Positions 34,966 through 46,654 of a stretch of 64,000 nt of DNA are shown piece after piece (the first letter of the stretch is position 1; the number at the start of each line of letters is the position of its first letter). The stretch is from the NCBI GenBank assembly GCA_011037195.1, contig JAAEAF010003512.1:62001-126000 (forward strand), read 5' to 3'. The notes beneath the pieces were generated by a model. The model had not been told where the DNA came from, ran no database searches, and saw only the letters and a program-made list of their open reading frames with translations. The position numbers and the translations under genes are program-made. The stretch comes from Triatoma infestans (lineage: Eukaryota; Arthropoda; Insecta; Hemiptera; Reduviidae).

Positions 34966-35771
34966 AAATCTGGTGTCAAACACTCATACGCTTTCTGTGT
35001 CAGCATTAAAACAACTATAACTGACACATTTTCTTCAAACTTGGAGTTTTTACTTACAGTTTGGTGCGTGACATATATATATATGGTGCGGGTATTTGAA
35101 GGATAAAGCCAACCAGTAACTTTACAGCACCCTCTGGCTGATGAACTAGTTTAAAGTGCTATTTCAATTTATTATATAATTGTATCATCTGTATTTCTTT
35201 TATAATTGTAATAATATTAAATAGAACTAAATATGTTGCCAGTATTCCTAGTTTGAAGGAAATCGGTTGGTTGACCCGAAGTGCGTTTTACTGAACAGAT
35301 TATACAGTTTCTGAGATTTTTTCGAAAATGGCTTCAACAATTTACTTCAAACTTAGTATATCGATTACGCATACAAAGAGCTACAACTACTATTTGTAAC
35401 ATTTCTCCGGCAAAATTCATTTAAGGTAGTTTTGTGGTAGGGGGTGGGGTTAAAGTTTTCCTCTAAAGTTCTATTATATAATAGTTAATTATACAATTGT
35501 ATCATCTAAATAATATTAAATAGAATTAAATATGTTGCCAATATTCCAAGTTTAAAGGAAATTGGTTGCACGGAAGTACGTTTTTACTGAAGTTATTTCA
35601 GTTTTCTAAGATATTTTTCATTGTAAACACGGACGGATTTCATTAAATGTGTTACACGAACTGTATACGGAGACCTATCACTTTTATTGGGAACTTTTTG
35701 GCAAGAAAGAACATTTAAAGTAATTTTGGGGAAGGGGAAGTGTGTATCGTTTTCCAAAAAAAGTCATTTTA
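34966..35771 (+). repeat. Family A: inverted 3' terminus followed by plus copy interrupted by mariner
   Basis: 34966-35060 is a minus-oriented 3' terminus ('aatctggtgtcaaacactca'). From about 35150 a plus copy shows 'attaaatagaactaaatatg', 'gttgacccgaagtgcg', 'cttcaaacttagtatatc' and a G-rich module, with part of it repeated. It stops at 35771 where the mariner-type element begins and resumes after it. Confidence 0.65.
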
Positions 35772-37020
35772 TGACGAGGGTCATTCAATAAGTAGTTCAA
35801 ATTCTATTCATAATAGCAGCAAAAACGATTTATTTAATCAATACAAAACTTAGGCTACTTTTCAACATTGTTCCCAGCAATATTTATACACTTGTCCCAT
35901 CGTTCTTCTAGTTTGTGTATGCCTCGGGCATAAAATTCTTTGGGTTGATTTCCCAAAGAACCCTCTTTAGCACCTGATTTTTAACTTCTTCACTGGATTG
36001 AAAATGTTCCCCACGGAGAGCCTCTTTAAGGGGTCCAAAAAAAGGAAGTCCCGTGGGGCGAGGTCGGGCTGTGAAGGGGATGTGGAAGGATCTCCCACCC
36101 CTCTTTTTGAAGTGTTTCTTGAGTTAACTGTGCCGTGTGAGCCCGCGCGTTGTCATGAAGCAAAATACGCCTTTAGTCAGGAGTCCGTTTCGTTCGAATG
36201 GCAGGCCTTACTTTGTTTGTGAGCATATCACTGTAATACTGGCTGTTGATGGTTCGTTTATCTTCGATATAGTCACAATAAATAGGCCTCTGCGAATCCC
36301 AGAATTCTGTAAGCATGACTTTATCTGCAGACGGCTGGGTCTTGAATTACTTTCGAGTGGGGGAACCAGTATGCTTCCACTCAAGGCTTAGGCGCTTAAA
36401 CTCCGGCTTCAAATGGTGTAACCATGTTTCATCACATGTTACAATTCTACTGAAAAATTCTTTTCAATTAAACATCGTTCTTTCAACTGTTGATTGATTT
36501 GAAACCTGGTTTCTTTGTGGGCATCCGTAAGTTATCTTGTAACCCATCTCGCACAAGTTTTCTTGTACTGCAGCTTATTCTGAATAATGTTGTGGGACAG
36601 TTCCAACACTCGCGTGCACTTCTTCAGCTATCAGTTCAACAGTAATGCGCTTGTTGTCCTGAATTAACGTGTTAATGCGAGATTCGAGGGAGGAAGTTGC
36701 AACTTCAACTGGTCGTCCACTTCGTTTCTCGTCACAGCACTTACACGACCACTTTTAAACTGCTCTACCCATTTGTAAACGTTCGAACGGTTCAAACACT
36801 TATTCCCGTACACTTTCAACATTCTTTCATGGATTTAACTACCTTTGATACCTGCTGCAACTAAAAATCTAATCACTGAGCGTTGTTCTTCCGAGGTGGA
36901 ATGCTCGAGCGGACTCGCCATTGTTAACTGAATATATATGAGGTTGTGCTTACCAAATACTCTGGAACCGATGATGAGAAACTAAATACAAGGATGCCAG
37001 CTTGACTCACTGAAACTATC
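35772..37020 (-). mobile_element. Mariner-type (Tc1/mariner) DNA transposon, inactive
   Basis: The left end 'tgacgagggtcattcaataa' begins at 35772, and the interior encodes a broken mariner-type transposase on the minus strand. The right boundary near 37020 is set by where family A sequence resumes. I could not find the matching inverted terminal repeat there, so that end may be truncated or diverged. The element is inserted in a plus-strand family A copy. Confidence 0.75.
35855..36921 (-). pseudogene. Mariner-type transposase pseudogene
   Basis: Cut-and-paste transposase. The minus strand opens with 'MASPLEHSTSEEQRSVIRF', the N-terminal helix-turn-helix region, with 'IHERMLKVYG' after an in-frame stop. 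The catalytic region contains 'IVTCDETWLHH' (first Asp), 'LLHDNARAH' (second Asp) and, about 30 residues on, 'PDLAPRDFLF' (third Asp). This fits the DD34D pattern of mariner. The reading ends at a TAG at 35855-35857 after 'CINIAGNNVEK'. About 356 codons of length suit a full mariner transposase. At least one early stop and several frameshifts, including one just before the third Asp, make it inactive. Confidence 0.85.
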
Positions 37021-37024
37021 GTAT

Positions 37025-37165
37025 TTAAACAAACCAATTGGTATAAAATTGAAGACAAGAGACATTTAGAACAAATTATGTTGAAGACAATTTGCCACTT
37101 AAATCTGTATAAACTGCAGTGAGAGAAAGTGGTGTGAGTGTTTCACACCAGATTTTTATTTTACT
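37025..37165 (+). repeat. Family A, 3' end resuming after the mariner-type insertion
   Basis: Ends with 'actgcagtgagagaaagt' and the perfect hairpin 'ggtgtgagtgtttcacacc' (37131-37149), then 'agattttta'. This is the cleanest 3' terminus in the window. Confidence 0.75.
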
Positions 37166-37189
37166 TTTAGATAGAACACTGGTTGTACA

Positions 37190-37830
37190 CTGAAGCGGTG
37201 TTTCGAAGAATGTTTAACGTTGTAGTTTGCCCAGAACCCTAGACAAATCATCTTTCTTGAAAAATGTTTCAATTAAAAAAGCAACATGCCTATGTCTCCA
37301 TAATTAATCTGCGCAATTTCAAGAAAATCGTTTGAGCTGTATCGACAAAAATCGCGAAAAACAAAAAAAAATCAGTAAAGTCGCAGTTTCGATAACCGAT
37401 TCTGACCGAAATCTTCGTTTGGGTTGCGATGAGTTACATAAACTAATATAACAAGTTGGCGCTGCAAGAGAAAGTATTGCGATTTTATCAAACGTTTGTA
37501 ATTGAGTTTCTCACGGAACTATGAGATAACCAGAGGAAGAAGTAGGCTTTTTTTCTGTTTCTAAAGTTGTCTGTTTTATGCGTGGATAGGGCTAACTCAG
37601 ACACAGCAAGTCGCAGAAAAATTCAAACATGCTATTTCTTCAGGTGCTACTCGCGGACGTGACACTAAGATTTTTGTCAACGTAGGTCATTGGGAAGTGA
37701 GACTTTATTTAATTGTTTTTCCGGTTATTCCCAATTTTCTTGAAAATATCTCTACGATTTCTTTTATGATTGGTAATCCCTCTTCAGACATTAGAACCCT
37801 CTTTAGAACTTTTGTTTCAAACTTTTTTCG
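37190..37830. repeat. Two family A fragments in opposite orientation
   Basis: 37190-37445 is inverted ('aaatgtttcaattaaaaaag', 'aaaaatcgcgaaaaacaaaa', 'gaccgaaatcttcgttt'). 37465-37830 is forward ('gcaagagaaagtattgcgat', 'tctgttttatgcgtggat', 'cggacgtgacactaag', 'ttttcttgaaaatatctc'). Both are diverged. Confidence 0.55.
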
Positions 37831-39879
37831 CGGAGCCACGTCAAGGGAGCTGTGGCGATGGGACTCACCTTCTCATAATGATAATTTCAGTGTTTGGCCC
37901 CACCACTTGTAACTGTTGAGAGCAAGGATATTCCATTTAAAAATTGCAATATTTAATTTCAAATCTACTAGAATCTCCGTGAGAGGATTTCGTGGAGTGT
38001 TTAACATTTTAGATTTTTTATTTTTATTGTCAGTCACAAGTGAAACCATTTTAGAGGAAAAACTGAAGTTGATCTGTGTAGCAGAATAGATGCATGCAGT
38101 GTAACATGCGGAAGGGGCAGGGAGTGGTCCAGGTGTATGCACTTCACTGGGCAAACATATTGCAGGCGTTCATCCCCTAATCATGGCAGCCAGCCACGTG
38201 TATGTACAACTACACAATGCCATACTCTAGCACTATGAAGACCGCACTCCAAAAAATGCAAACACTAAAACCGTACTGGGAGTTTTCATAGTGTGCACAC
38301 TACACTCTCTCGTGCCTTCTTCGTATGATCGATACCTTATATCGATAAGAAACCTTACAGCGTGCCACTATACAGCTGGCCAGCCTTAACTGTTATTTTC
38401 AGCAGAAATATAGTTTTTTTTTTTGTACATTTTAGTATGACACAAGAGGAAGCTATGTAGTATTTTTTGTAATTGTTGCAAACTAGCGTTAATTTGACGA
38501 ATACTTTCACAGAGGCTGCAAAACTAAATAAATATACACAAACATCCTTATTACACCCATATCGTGGTGTGAACTGTGCGAATTAAATATTGCGATAATT
38601 TCCGTTCTCAGTTAACTAAAATTGTATGTCACAGTTTTAGAATTAAAAAAAAAAGTGCGTGTAGAACACTCACAGGACTTGTTATTGATGCAGTTCTCCA
38701 GTTTTAATTAACAAATTAATTTCAAAGTTCGTATTTTGAATAAATGTTTGTGCCGGTAATAATTATTATATTGGTAGAGCAATGTGAGAGAGAAAGCTGA
38801 CATTTATTTCTCGATATTTATCGAAACTCCATACAAATTTTTCCTGTGAAAACTAAATTTATTAAAATTTAAATGAACGCTGTGCACGCTGTACATCAGT
38901 CACCTTAATCAATATTTATTACAAGTGTATTTTTAAATTCTATTACTGTTTCAAGTGGAAGTATTATGTTAGTTTCCATTTTTCGGAAATTGATTAGAAT
39001 GTTATCAAAATTTCTTGTGGCTGTTACCAGGAGATCTGACTAGTAGTAATCGCTCCAAAATACACGATTTTAATGAAAATATTGAAGTATAATAATAGAC
39101 TTAAATATCTTGTTGAAAATTCCAAAATTGAAGAAGAGTTTGTCAAAAAATGGAAATTGAAAATCACGGTGAGGGAAAGTCCAGCGCCAGTATTTTCATC
39201 TCAGCAGCAATTTTTTTTTTAGATTCACCGAACGTTGTTAATGGATTTGAACGGTCGGCCTGCAAATGAAAAGGAGGTCTTGACGTTTCCCTTCAGAAGT
39301 ATTTAGGTTTTCTGACATTAGTAGAAATAGCTGTCAGTATTAGCTCTAGGCTGCGGCTAGAACAGGGGGACTATTATGAAAAACATAACAAATACAGATA
39401 GTTTCATTGTGAATAGTGATTGGTGGCTAAAGGAGGCCATGAAAATCGTATTATTTATTCCACTTTCACCTGAGGAAAATAAAAAATAGTAAAGGAAAAA
39501 AGTGAAAACCACAATTCTTCGTCGACCGAAACTAGAATCAACAGCTTCCAACAATAAGAGTGATTGGTTATTCAACACCCCATCTAGTGGCCAACTTTCA
39601 GAATTATTTCTATACGACCCCAACCAGCAGCTGTAAATATTTAACCAAACATGGAAAGGAAAGTCAACTATTTCTTCTAGTTTTCTATTCTGCCGCCGCA
39701 GTCTCCACTTTTCATTTCATCTCTCACTGATTACTTATCGTACCTCTATAGGAATAAATATTGCTGCCCGTCAGTTTTTTGGAAGTTTGAATTAATAGGA
39801 AATGCATAAATAAATTGTCCTTTAAAAGTACTTTAGCAAATGGTATTTGTGAGAGCATCTATGAGAAAATGAACCAAAT
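37831..39879. other. Unassigned intronic stretch
   Basis: Nothing recognised beyond a TATCGATA palindrome at about 38339-38346 within a slightly GC-richer patch (about 38100-38400). No coding region found. Confidence 0.4.
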
Positions 39880-40352
39880 AAATCAAATCTGGTGTCGCAT
39901 GACTTTATGCTTTCTCTTACTACAGGCAATTGCGATCGTGTCAGATTTTACCATACCGTGTTTTCCGGATATAGGAGATTGCAAGAGTGAAGCTCAAGAA
40001 TGAAATCTTCTAAGCCAGAATTTTTTTTGGGAAACTGGTCTTTTGTGTCTATCTGTGTCACTCAAAAACCAGTAATCGAGAAAATTCAGACTTGATACTT
40101 AGGATGCTTCCCAGGAGACATAATTAGGTTTTGATCAAAACCGGTCAACCAGAAGTCCGCTTCACTGAAAGTATTTTGCAGTTGGTTACGATTATCTCGC
40201 AAATTGCCCCACCATTTTCTTCGTATGACTTGTTTGAAACTTTTTCTAGGAAAGTTCATTTAAGAGGAGTTTTTCGGTGAAGGGGAGAGGTTATGCTTTC
40301 TTCTACACCATATTAATTAAGTGCAGGACTTTCTGTTCTACACCAGATTTTT
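39880..40352 (+). repeat. Family A repeat with inverted terminal block at both ends
   Basis: Begins with a 3'-type terminus in inverted orientation ('aatctggtgtcgcatgactt', 'gctttctcttactac') joined directly to the normal 5' region ('aattgcgatcgtgtcagatt', 'gttttccggatatagg'). It closes with 'ctgttctacaccagattttt' near 40350. This copy shows that the two ends of the element are related inverted repeats. Confidence 0.65.
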
Positions 40353-40765
40353 CTATTGCAGTTTTCTCAGTTCAGGACAGTTTTCTTCAAAGCTGGATTT
40401 GTGCCAAAAGTTAGTTTTCTGATTCCAAATTATTTGATACATTAATCTGAAATGTCATTGTAAAAGGAAGCATATACCCTCAGCTTCCTAGAATCCTTTA
40501 GAGATAAATTTTTTGGATAAATATTTCAATAAAATGATAAATCCTTTATATATGTTTGTAAGCTAAGTTTGAACAAAACCTTTGGGGTGGTTTTCGAGAT
40601 AATTGCATAAGACTGAAAAAAAAAAACGCACTTTAGGTTGACGGATTTTGACTGAAACTTTAGTATCAGGTGCAATGGAGGTATCTGTATTCTGTTCAGG
40701 TTCGAGTTGTTTACAGTTTTTTGTTCTTTGAGCTATTTAGTACATACACACAATACACTCAAATA
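40353..40765 (-). repeat. Family A repeat, inverted
   Basis: 'aaatatttcaataaaatgat', 'ggtggttttcgagataat', 'aaaaaaaacgcactttagg', 'tttgactgaaactttag'. It shares its outer end with the preceding copy, so the two meet tail to tail. Confidence 0.6.
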
Positions 40766-41759
40766 AGAAAGATTACCTTGAAGTATTCAAACTCCAAATA
40801 TATGGAGATTTAAGCGAGGATCGGCTAAAAAAAAAGTATTCAACATAAACTAAACATACAGTAGTTGGCTTTCTTGTGACATCGGAGCGATTCGGATGGT
40901 GTTAGTGAAGTGGGAGAATGTACAAATGGAATTTGTGAGTGAGACTAGGGTTTGCGTGAGATTAGCTAAGGTGCTACTAATTGGTAGTCACATATCAATT
41001 CAATTAATCAGCAGGCTTTATATGTAAGTTTGTGTTTTAAATGTATTTGGAGGTGTCAGTTTAAAGATTGTTCCGGTTCTGTCAAGTTGGGATATCTCAG
41101 AAGGACACCAAGATCCCAGAACAAATATCTAGCCACTCTCTCCTCCGAGATAACACAAATAGATAACTATTCAATATTTTATCCTACAAGGTTTTCAAAC
41201 AATACAAATATTTGTTACTTAGTACAATTTGCTATATATTTGCTGGAAGTTTTAAACCATAAAAATAAAAGGAGATTAAAATATAGATATACAATGTTGT
41301 ATAGAAATTCCAAACTGTTCAAGCAGAATAAGTTATTTAAAGTACAAAGAGGTTGTAGACGCTGTTGGGGGGGGGCATTGGTCAGCCGGGGAGACAGCTA
41401 GAGAGGATGTCAGCTTGCGGAAGTGCTAGACGTGCCATGAAGACAGATTGTTGCCCTCCCCCCTCTATACGGCCAAACTTTAAGCCACTCGACTCCACTA
41501 TTTCCGTTTTTGTTACACAATTGTTACGCCGTCTAAATTTAGAATATTCTTGAATCAGGAACTAAGATATTGTCCCCACCTTTAGACCTGTCAGTGGCCA
41601 GGTAAAAAAAATTTTGTACAAATTTAGATGACTTTTTATTCACCTTCAGATGATTATTGATTAATTGAAACAGAATGAATCAACTATATGCATCAATTGT
41701 AGTCAGATCCATACACTTGGCTTAATCAATTATCGAATATAACTTTTACATTCTTTTAC
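40766..41759. other. Unassigned intronic stretch
   Basis: An open frame at 41030-41401 (GTG start) matches nothing known. A G run lies at 41367-41374. No element recognised. Confidence 0.35.
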
Positions 41760-42490
41760 TGCTGGAAGAGAAAGTATCAGATCTTGCTGTATATTCACCA
41801 ATGGATTTTTACGGAAATACACATTTGACACCCCCTGAAAAAGATGTACTAGTTTTACTGAACAAGTCTGTGTGAGCAATATATCCCCCCGAAAAAAAAG
41901 AAGAAGAAAAACACAGGAAGCTCGTACGTGATACACAGTTTAGGCTTGTGACACGAAAGTTTCGATCAAAACCTGTCACCGGAAGAGGCAACTTAGATGA
42001 ATGTTTTCCCCGAAAAAAAGAATTCAACGATTTTCTTTAAATATCCCTTACTAACTATATATGTAATGTCTATCACTTTTATTTGTAAGATTTTTCCATT
42101 AAAATGGATTTCGTAGAGATTGGCGTAATTACAACATCAAGCTTTTCTTTCCCACCTGCAGACCACGTTCGTATCTTGGTATGCACCTAGACAAGTAAAA
42201 GCATCATCCTTTCCTCTGAAGTACTACTTCAGTATAATTTACAGTTTTACCACCTATGTAATATAATACACATTACAGGCATTGATACAATTCTAAATTT
42301 GAAGAAAATCTGTAAACCGGAATTGCGATTTTATAGAACAGGCTTTTCGAGTTTTGAGGAAATTTCTCTAAAATGGCTATTGCGATTTTCTTTAAACTTG
42401 GAATAGTTGTTGGACCACTCAACTTGTATTTGAAACATTTTTTAGAAAAATATATAATTTTTATTTTCGAAATAAGGATTTTAGAGGAGG
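41760..42490 (+). repeat. Family A repeat, plus orientation, two modules
   Basis: 'gagaaagtatcagatcttgc', 'gacacgaaagtttcgatcaa', 'cctgtcaccggaag', then the second-variant module 'tttgaagaaaatctgtaaac', 'cggaattgcgattttataga'. Boundaries are diffuse. Confidence 0.55.
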
Positions 42491-42539
42491 TCTGTCAGTT
42501 AGTTTAAATTTGAATTTGTAAATAAAAAAAAAAACATGG

Positions 42540-42775
42540 TGCTACAGTCCATGAAGGGCCAAGGCTTGCCAGACGGCGATATATTGGGGGACGTGTGGTA
42601 AGCACGCCGCAGTTCCCTGCCGTTTAGTTCTGACCTTCGCTACCTAGGGTGCTATCCTATTGTAGCTTCCCATTTTTCACGCTGTGGGTCAAAACCGAAT
42701 TTGATCTCACGAGAGTCGAACCCTGAATTGTCGCATGAAAGACGAGTGCGCTAGCCATTAGACCAACGCGTGAGG
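42540..42775 (-). mobile_element. tRNA-derived SINE, third type, inverted
   Basis: On the minus strand an A-box-like 'ttggtctaatggctagcgc' (42767-42749) precedes a B-box 'ggttcgactctcg' (42722-42710). The body ends towards 42540 with a motif whose plus-strand form is 'ggtgctacagtccatgaagg', followed by 'gccaaggcttgccag'. An A run at about 42525-42537 lies beyond. Sequence differs from the other SINEs in the window. Confidence 0.75.
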
Positions 42776-43354
42776 ACAAATTTGTATATGATTTCTCGAA
42801 TTTAACATAGAGCGCTCCACATAAGGCCGCTCAGGCATACAAGTAAAATCCGCACCACCATTTTTCTGGCCAGGCGCTAAACGGACTGAAAATTTATTGA
42901 TTACATTGTATTAGTTAGAGTAAGACAATTGGTGGTGAAAATGTGGTGGAGCCATTTCAGACCAGTTTTTTTCTATTTTTCTTCGAATATTGATTGGATA
43001 GTTTTCTACGAGAAGGTTAAACTAGTGGTTTGTTACGCCGCATTGATTAAAATTCCATGATTGAGAGCCAATTTGACAGTAGAATTTGAAATAGTAGTAA
43101 TAACACTTAAAGGGAATCATGAAAAACTGCATCTGATATCAGATTTCCAATATTTGTATGAAGGACCTAACTACTTCATACAGTATGGTTATAGACTTCA
43201 TAATTATGGTGCTCCGTACAAATTGTGTTGGTCAAAATAAATTATTTCCTGTGTGTATATAATTATCGCAACAGAGCAGATCGTGTGTTAATTTCACGGT
43301 TAGTGCACTCGCATGCGGTCAGGTCACTTGCTTCTTATTCTTATACTTACTGTT

Positions 43355-43900
43355 GTAAAAGGAAGTATCGCGAGATTGTAATTTTTTTTTTTAATTACGT
43401 TTTTCACCGCCGATACATGTTTTTAAGGTTTCTTTAGTAGGATAAAATGGCCTTTTAGTTTTTAAGAAATAATATCAGCTTCCGAAATCCAAACTATTTA
43501 GAGACCATCAGTTTAATGTTTCGTTGGCAGTTTAATGTTTCTCCTCCAGATTCCCAAAAATACAATCAATTTTTGTCCAGAAAAGATTTTCATATGAAAG
43601 TGTTTAGTGAAAGGTTAAAGCCCTTACTTTGAAGAAAATTTTCAAACGGAAGTGGTTTTAGAATTTGTTCGCGATTTCCCTGGAATAGGAAATACTCCAA
43701 AATGTTTAGTTAAAATTAGTTTACATAATGTACTTATATAAACCTGTCACTTTTGTTTGATTGTTCCTTCAAAATTGATGTTGGATGTTTTCAGACGGAG
43801 TAAAGAATTCACTCCCACTATAATGCAGCTCCACCCTGGTGGGCGATTAGGGAGATAAAAATTTCGCCTTTTTAGACGATTTGGCAATCAAAATTGAGAG
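43355..43900 (+). repeat. Family A repeat, diverged
   Basis: 'gttgtaaaaggaagtatcgc', 'tttttcaccgccgatac', 'cttttgtttgattgttcct' and a 'gtggtttt' module. The 3' terminus is not visible. Confidence 0.5.
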
Positions 43901-44644
43901 AATTGCAGAAAAAATAAAGGCCATTCGAAAATTTCGCAACAGATTCTTCGAATATGTCTTTTTTTTTATTGCACCGTTTAATAAAGCGAATACTTTTTGT
44001 ATAAAGAGTTGTTTATTTATAAAAGATGTGCACATTAAATTCCTACATTTTATTTACTGCATAACTTTGACAATGGCCGCGTCCAAATAAAGTCATCAAT
44101 AAATACGATGAATGTAACTTAGGACTTGAAAAAACTTCGATCATCCTTTCGATAGTTAGAAGAGGGGGCCCTTGACATTTTTTTTTATCCTAAACCATGG
44201 GCGAGCAGATTCTACTTTCACATATTATGTATGAGAAATACAGGTCTAAAAATGGAGTTTGCGATGAGTCATTATTGTTTAAAACAAAAAAATATTTTTT
44301 TTTATGAATAAATCACTGCCTTCTAAATGTTTTTTGTCCGCTCATTGATCCTTGGCCTAAAAATCAGCTGTTTTGTATTTAGTAACGCTTAATTTAACAT
44401 TCCAATTTGATGTCTGTGTTATATTGTCTTGTTTTCTCATTATCTAGTTATCTTAAACGGGCGAGCTGGAAGCTCCCAGCGGAAATTAATGTGTTTTTTT
44501 TTAGCCAAGTATTTCCAATGTTAGTTTTTCTTCTTTAGGATGTTATCCAATCATGCCAGATGGAGTTAGTGAAGCAACATATTATAATAAAACCCCGTTG
44601 ATTTTTCTAATTGGTCAATTTAAACTAATTGCCTGTAAAATTAC

Positions 44645-45200
44645 ATTTTTACTTTCTCTTGCTGTGGTTGTAAGAGGGAGTGATGCGATCGTATCAAGAT
44701 TTCGAAATTGACTTGACCCCGGAAATAGTTGTTTGAGAGGGTCCTCAGTGAGAAAAGTAGTTTTTGAAATTGATCTCTTATCTCTTGACGTGTGTATCTG
44801 AGCGAAACTTACAAATGAAAATTCGCAGGAAGTTGAACCTTGAAATTTCATTTAAAAATCATAGAAGATCACCCAGCAAGTTGGCGGTCAAACTCTCTCC
44901 ACCGAAACTCTCACTTTAACGAATTGATTTTTACCATTTAAAATGATTTTCACTTAAACGGTTCAAAGATTTTCTTTGCTTTGTTATGCATTTTGTAACA
45001 AGAACAAGTCTCTCATTTCGTTTAGAAAACTTTTTTCCGGGAAGTTGATTTTATCGATGTTTTAGACGTGACGGAACGTTAGTGCGTTGTAACGTCACCA
45101 GGGTGTAATACTGCAACAACTGAACCTCCCAGTAAAAACTTCCAAATTGCAGAAAATTTGTCATTTTAGAGAATTGCAGTAACAGAAAATAATTGAGCGA
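44645..45200 (+). repeat. Family A repeat with 5' terminus
   Basis: 'tttttactttctcttgctg' then 'gtaagagggagtgatgcgat', 'cgtatcaagatttcgaaatt', 'gaccccggaaatagttgttt', 'cgtgtgtatctgagcgaaac', 'cgcaggaagttgaac'. Its 3' side ends near 45190 with 'gagaattgcagtaacag'. Confidence 0.65.
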
Positions 45201-45224
45201 TGATTCACACTTGATTTTTTTATT

Positions 45225-45660
45225 TTTTTTACTCAAAAGTTGGTAGAACTTGCTAGCTAGCTAAAATAATTTATGGTATTGACATGACGCTTTTGGGGAA
45301 AAATCGAGCATTGGAGCTCCTGAAGAAGCCCCCCCCCAAATTGTATTTTCCTAGAAAAATGTTTTAGAAAAAAATAGATTGGGCTCTATATGCATGTAGT
45401 TAGTGAGCAACCGTTTAGTAGAAATCATTGGAGCGAAAAACTGGGAAATTTTTTAGTAAAGTCACACTTCCGGATAGCTAATTTCTGGTTGAATATTTCC
45501 ATTGGTGATAAAATAAACGGAATATCCAGTAGGAACTTCCTGCAGTTTTTTCATATTTAAGTTTTTTTGTTTATTAATACGCTCACACAAGTGATTTGGG
45601 CAAAAAATATGACCAACTGTCTTGGAAAGTGTCATTATAATATTTCTGTAAAAGAGAGAC
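45225..45660 (-). repeat. Family A repeat, inverted
   Basis: 'cctagaaaaatgttttagaa', 'tagtaaagtcacacttccgg', 'ataaacggaatatccagtag', 'gaacttcctgcagtttt'. Together with the previous copy it forms a tail-to-tail pair. Confidence 0.55.
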
Positions 45661-45679
45661 ATGCGATTGTTACACATCA

Positions 45680-45990
45680 GATTAACGTTTATTCATAGCT
45701 ACTCGCCCAGGCTAACTGCGGAATTACCCCAACTAGGTCGGGTGGCCATAAGGATAGCAGTTGGCCTGCTCATTGGCCATTGTAGTCTCAATAAGCACAC
45801 GCACCGCATGGTCCTGGTTTTGTCCAGGAGGGTGCTCCGATTAGAGGTGCTTTTAACCGACCACCTAGGAGCCTCCCCGGATTCCAAAGTTCAGATAAGG
45901 GACAGGAAGGGAGAGGAGACTCCAATTTATGGGGTGCTACAAAAGACTCTTTGGAGTCGCGGAGAGCCAACCTCCCATACAATGTAATCT
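45680..45990 (+). pseudogene. LINE ORF2 C-terminal remnant (after RNase H)
   Basis: The plus-strand frame 45661-45987 includes 'RVAIRIAVGLLIGHCSLNKH', which resembles the 'LLTGHCxLNxHL' motif that precedes the Cys-His tail in LINEs carrying RNase H. 'GEETPIYGVLQ' follows and stands for the ETPxHxLxxC motif with the metal ligands lost. The middle part does not align. A related remnant is at 55330-55850. Confidence 0.6.
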
Positions 45991-46654
45991 AGACAACATG
46001 TTATTTCTGATAAAAATTCCCTTTTTAACTATTTCACAAAGCACAGCTAGAATTAGATATTATTAAATTCCAAATTAATAGTAAAAATCTCATAGAACAC
46101 ATGTTGATTAGGAGGCTACATGAAGCACTGGATACAGTGCTAAAGTTTAAGAAGCATCTCTTAATAAAGAGAACAACAGAAGGCTGTAATGTGCCCTCGG
46201 CATGTCTTTCTGATCTTATCTGCTGTTCTCTTTCTAATTTTAGACTCACACACACTCACAAATGGACAACAGCCTGATCCATCTATCTAGTGCGCATGCG
46301 CTTCTCACAACGATAAATTATCATAGTGTTTTACTAATGATGCTCATAATCTTTTTCTTATTTTAGTCCTGTTTAATTAATTTCTTTGTTGTTTTCATTA
46401 TCATATTAATATAGAGCTGTTTTCTTAAAAATAATTTGAATAAAACAATCAAGTGTAAATAATTTGTTAAAGGAACACTTTGTTATTCAAGCGTTAATAA
46501 TATTTTTTATTAAATTTATCTAAAAATTAATAAATAAATAACGTTTTATGATTAACATGGCATTTCCTTGTAAGTCATTAATTTTGATAAAATTTTAAAA
46601 GATTTATTATTCCTACAGAGTTGGATAATGTGACCATTGTTCAGAAATGCAAAC

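Noticed and set aside
38339..38346. TATCGATA palindrome as a DREF-type promoter element
   Set aside because: A single 8 bp motif with no recognised downstream gene or transcription start. It can occur by chance in AT-rich DNA.
41030..41401. 123-codon plus-strand frame
   Set aside because: No ATG at its start, no known motif, and an AT-driven amino-acid composition in unassigned intronic sequence.
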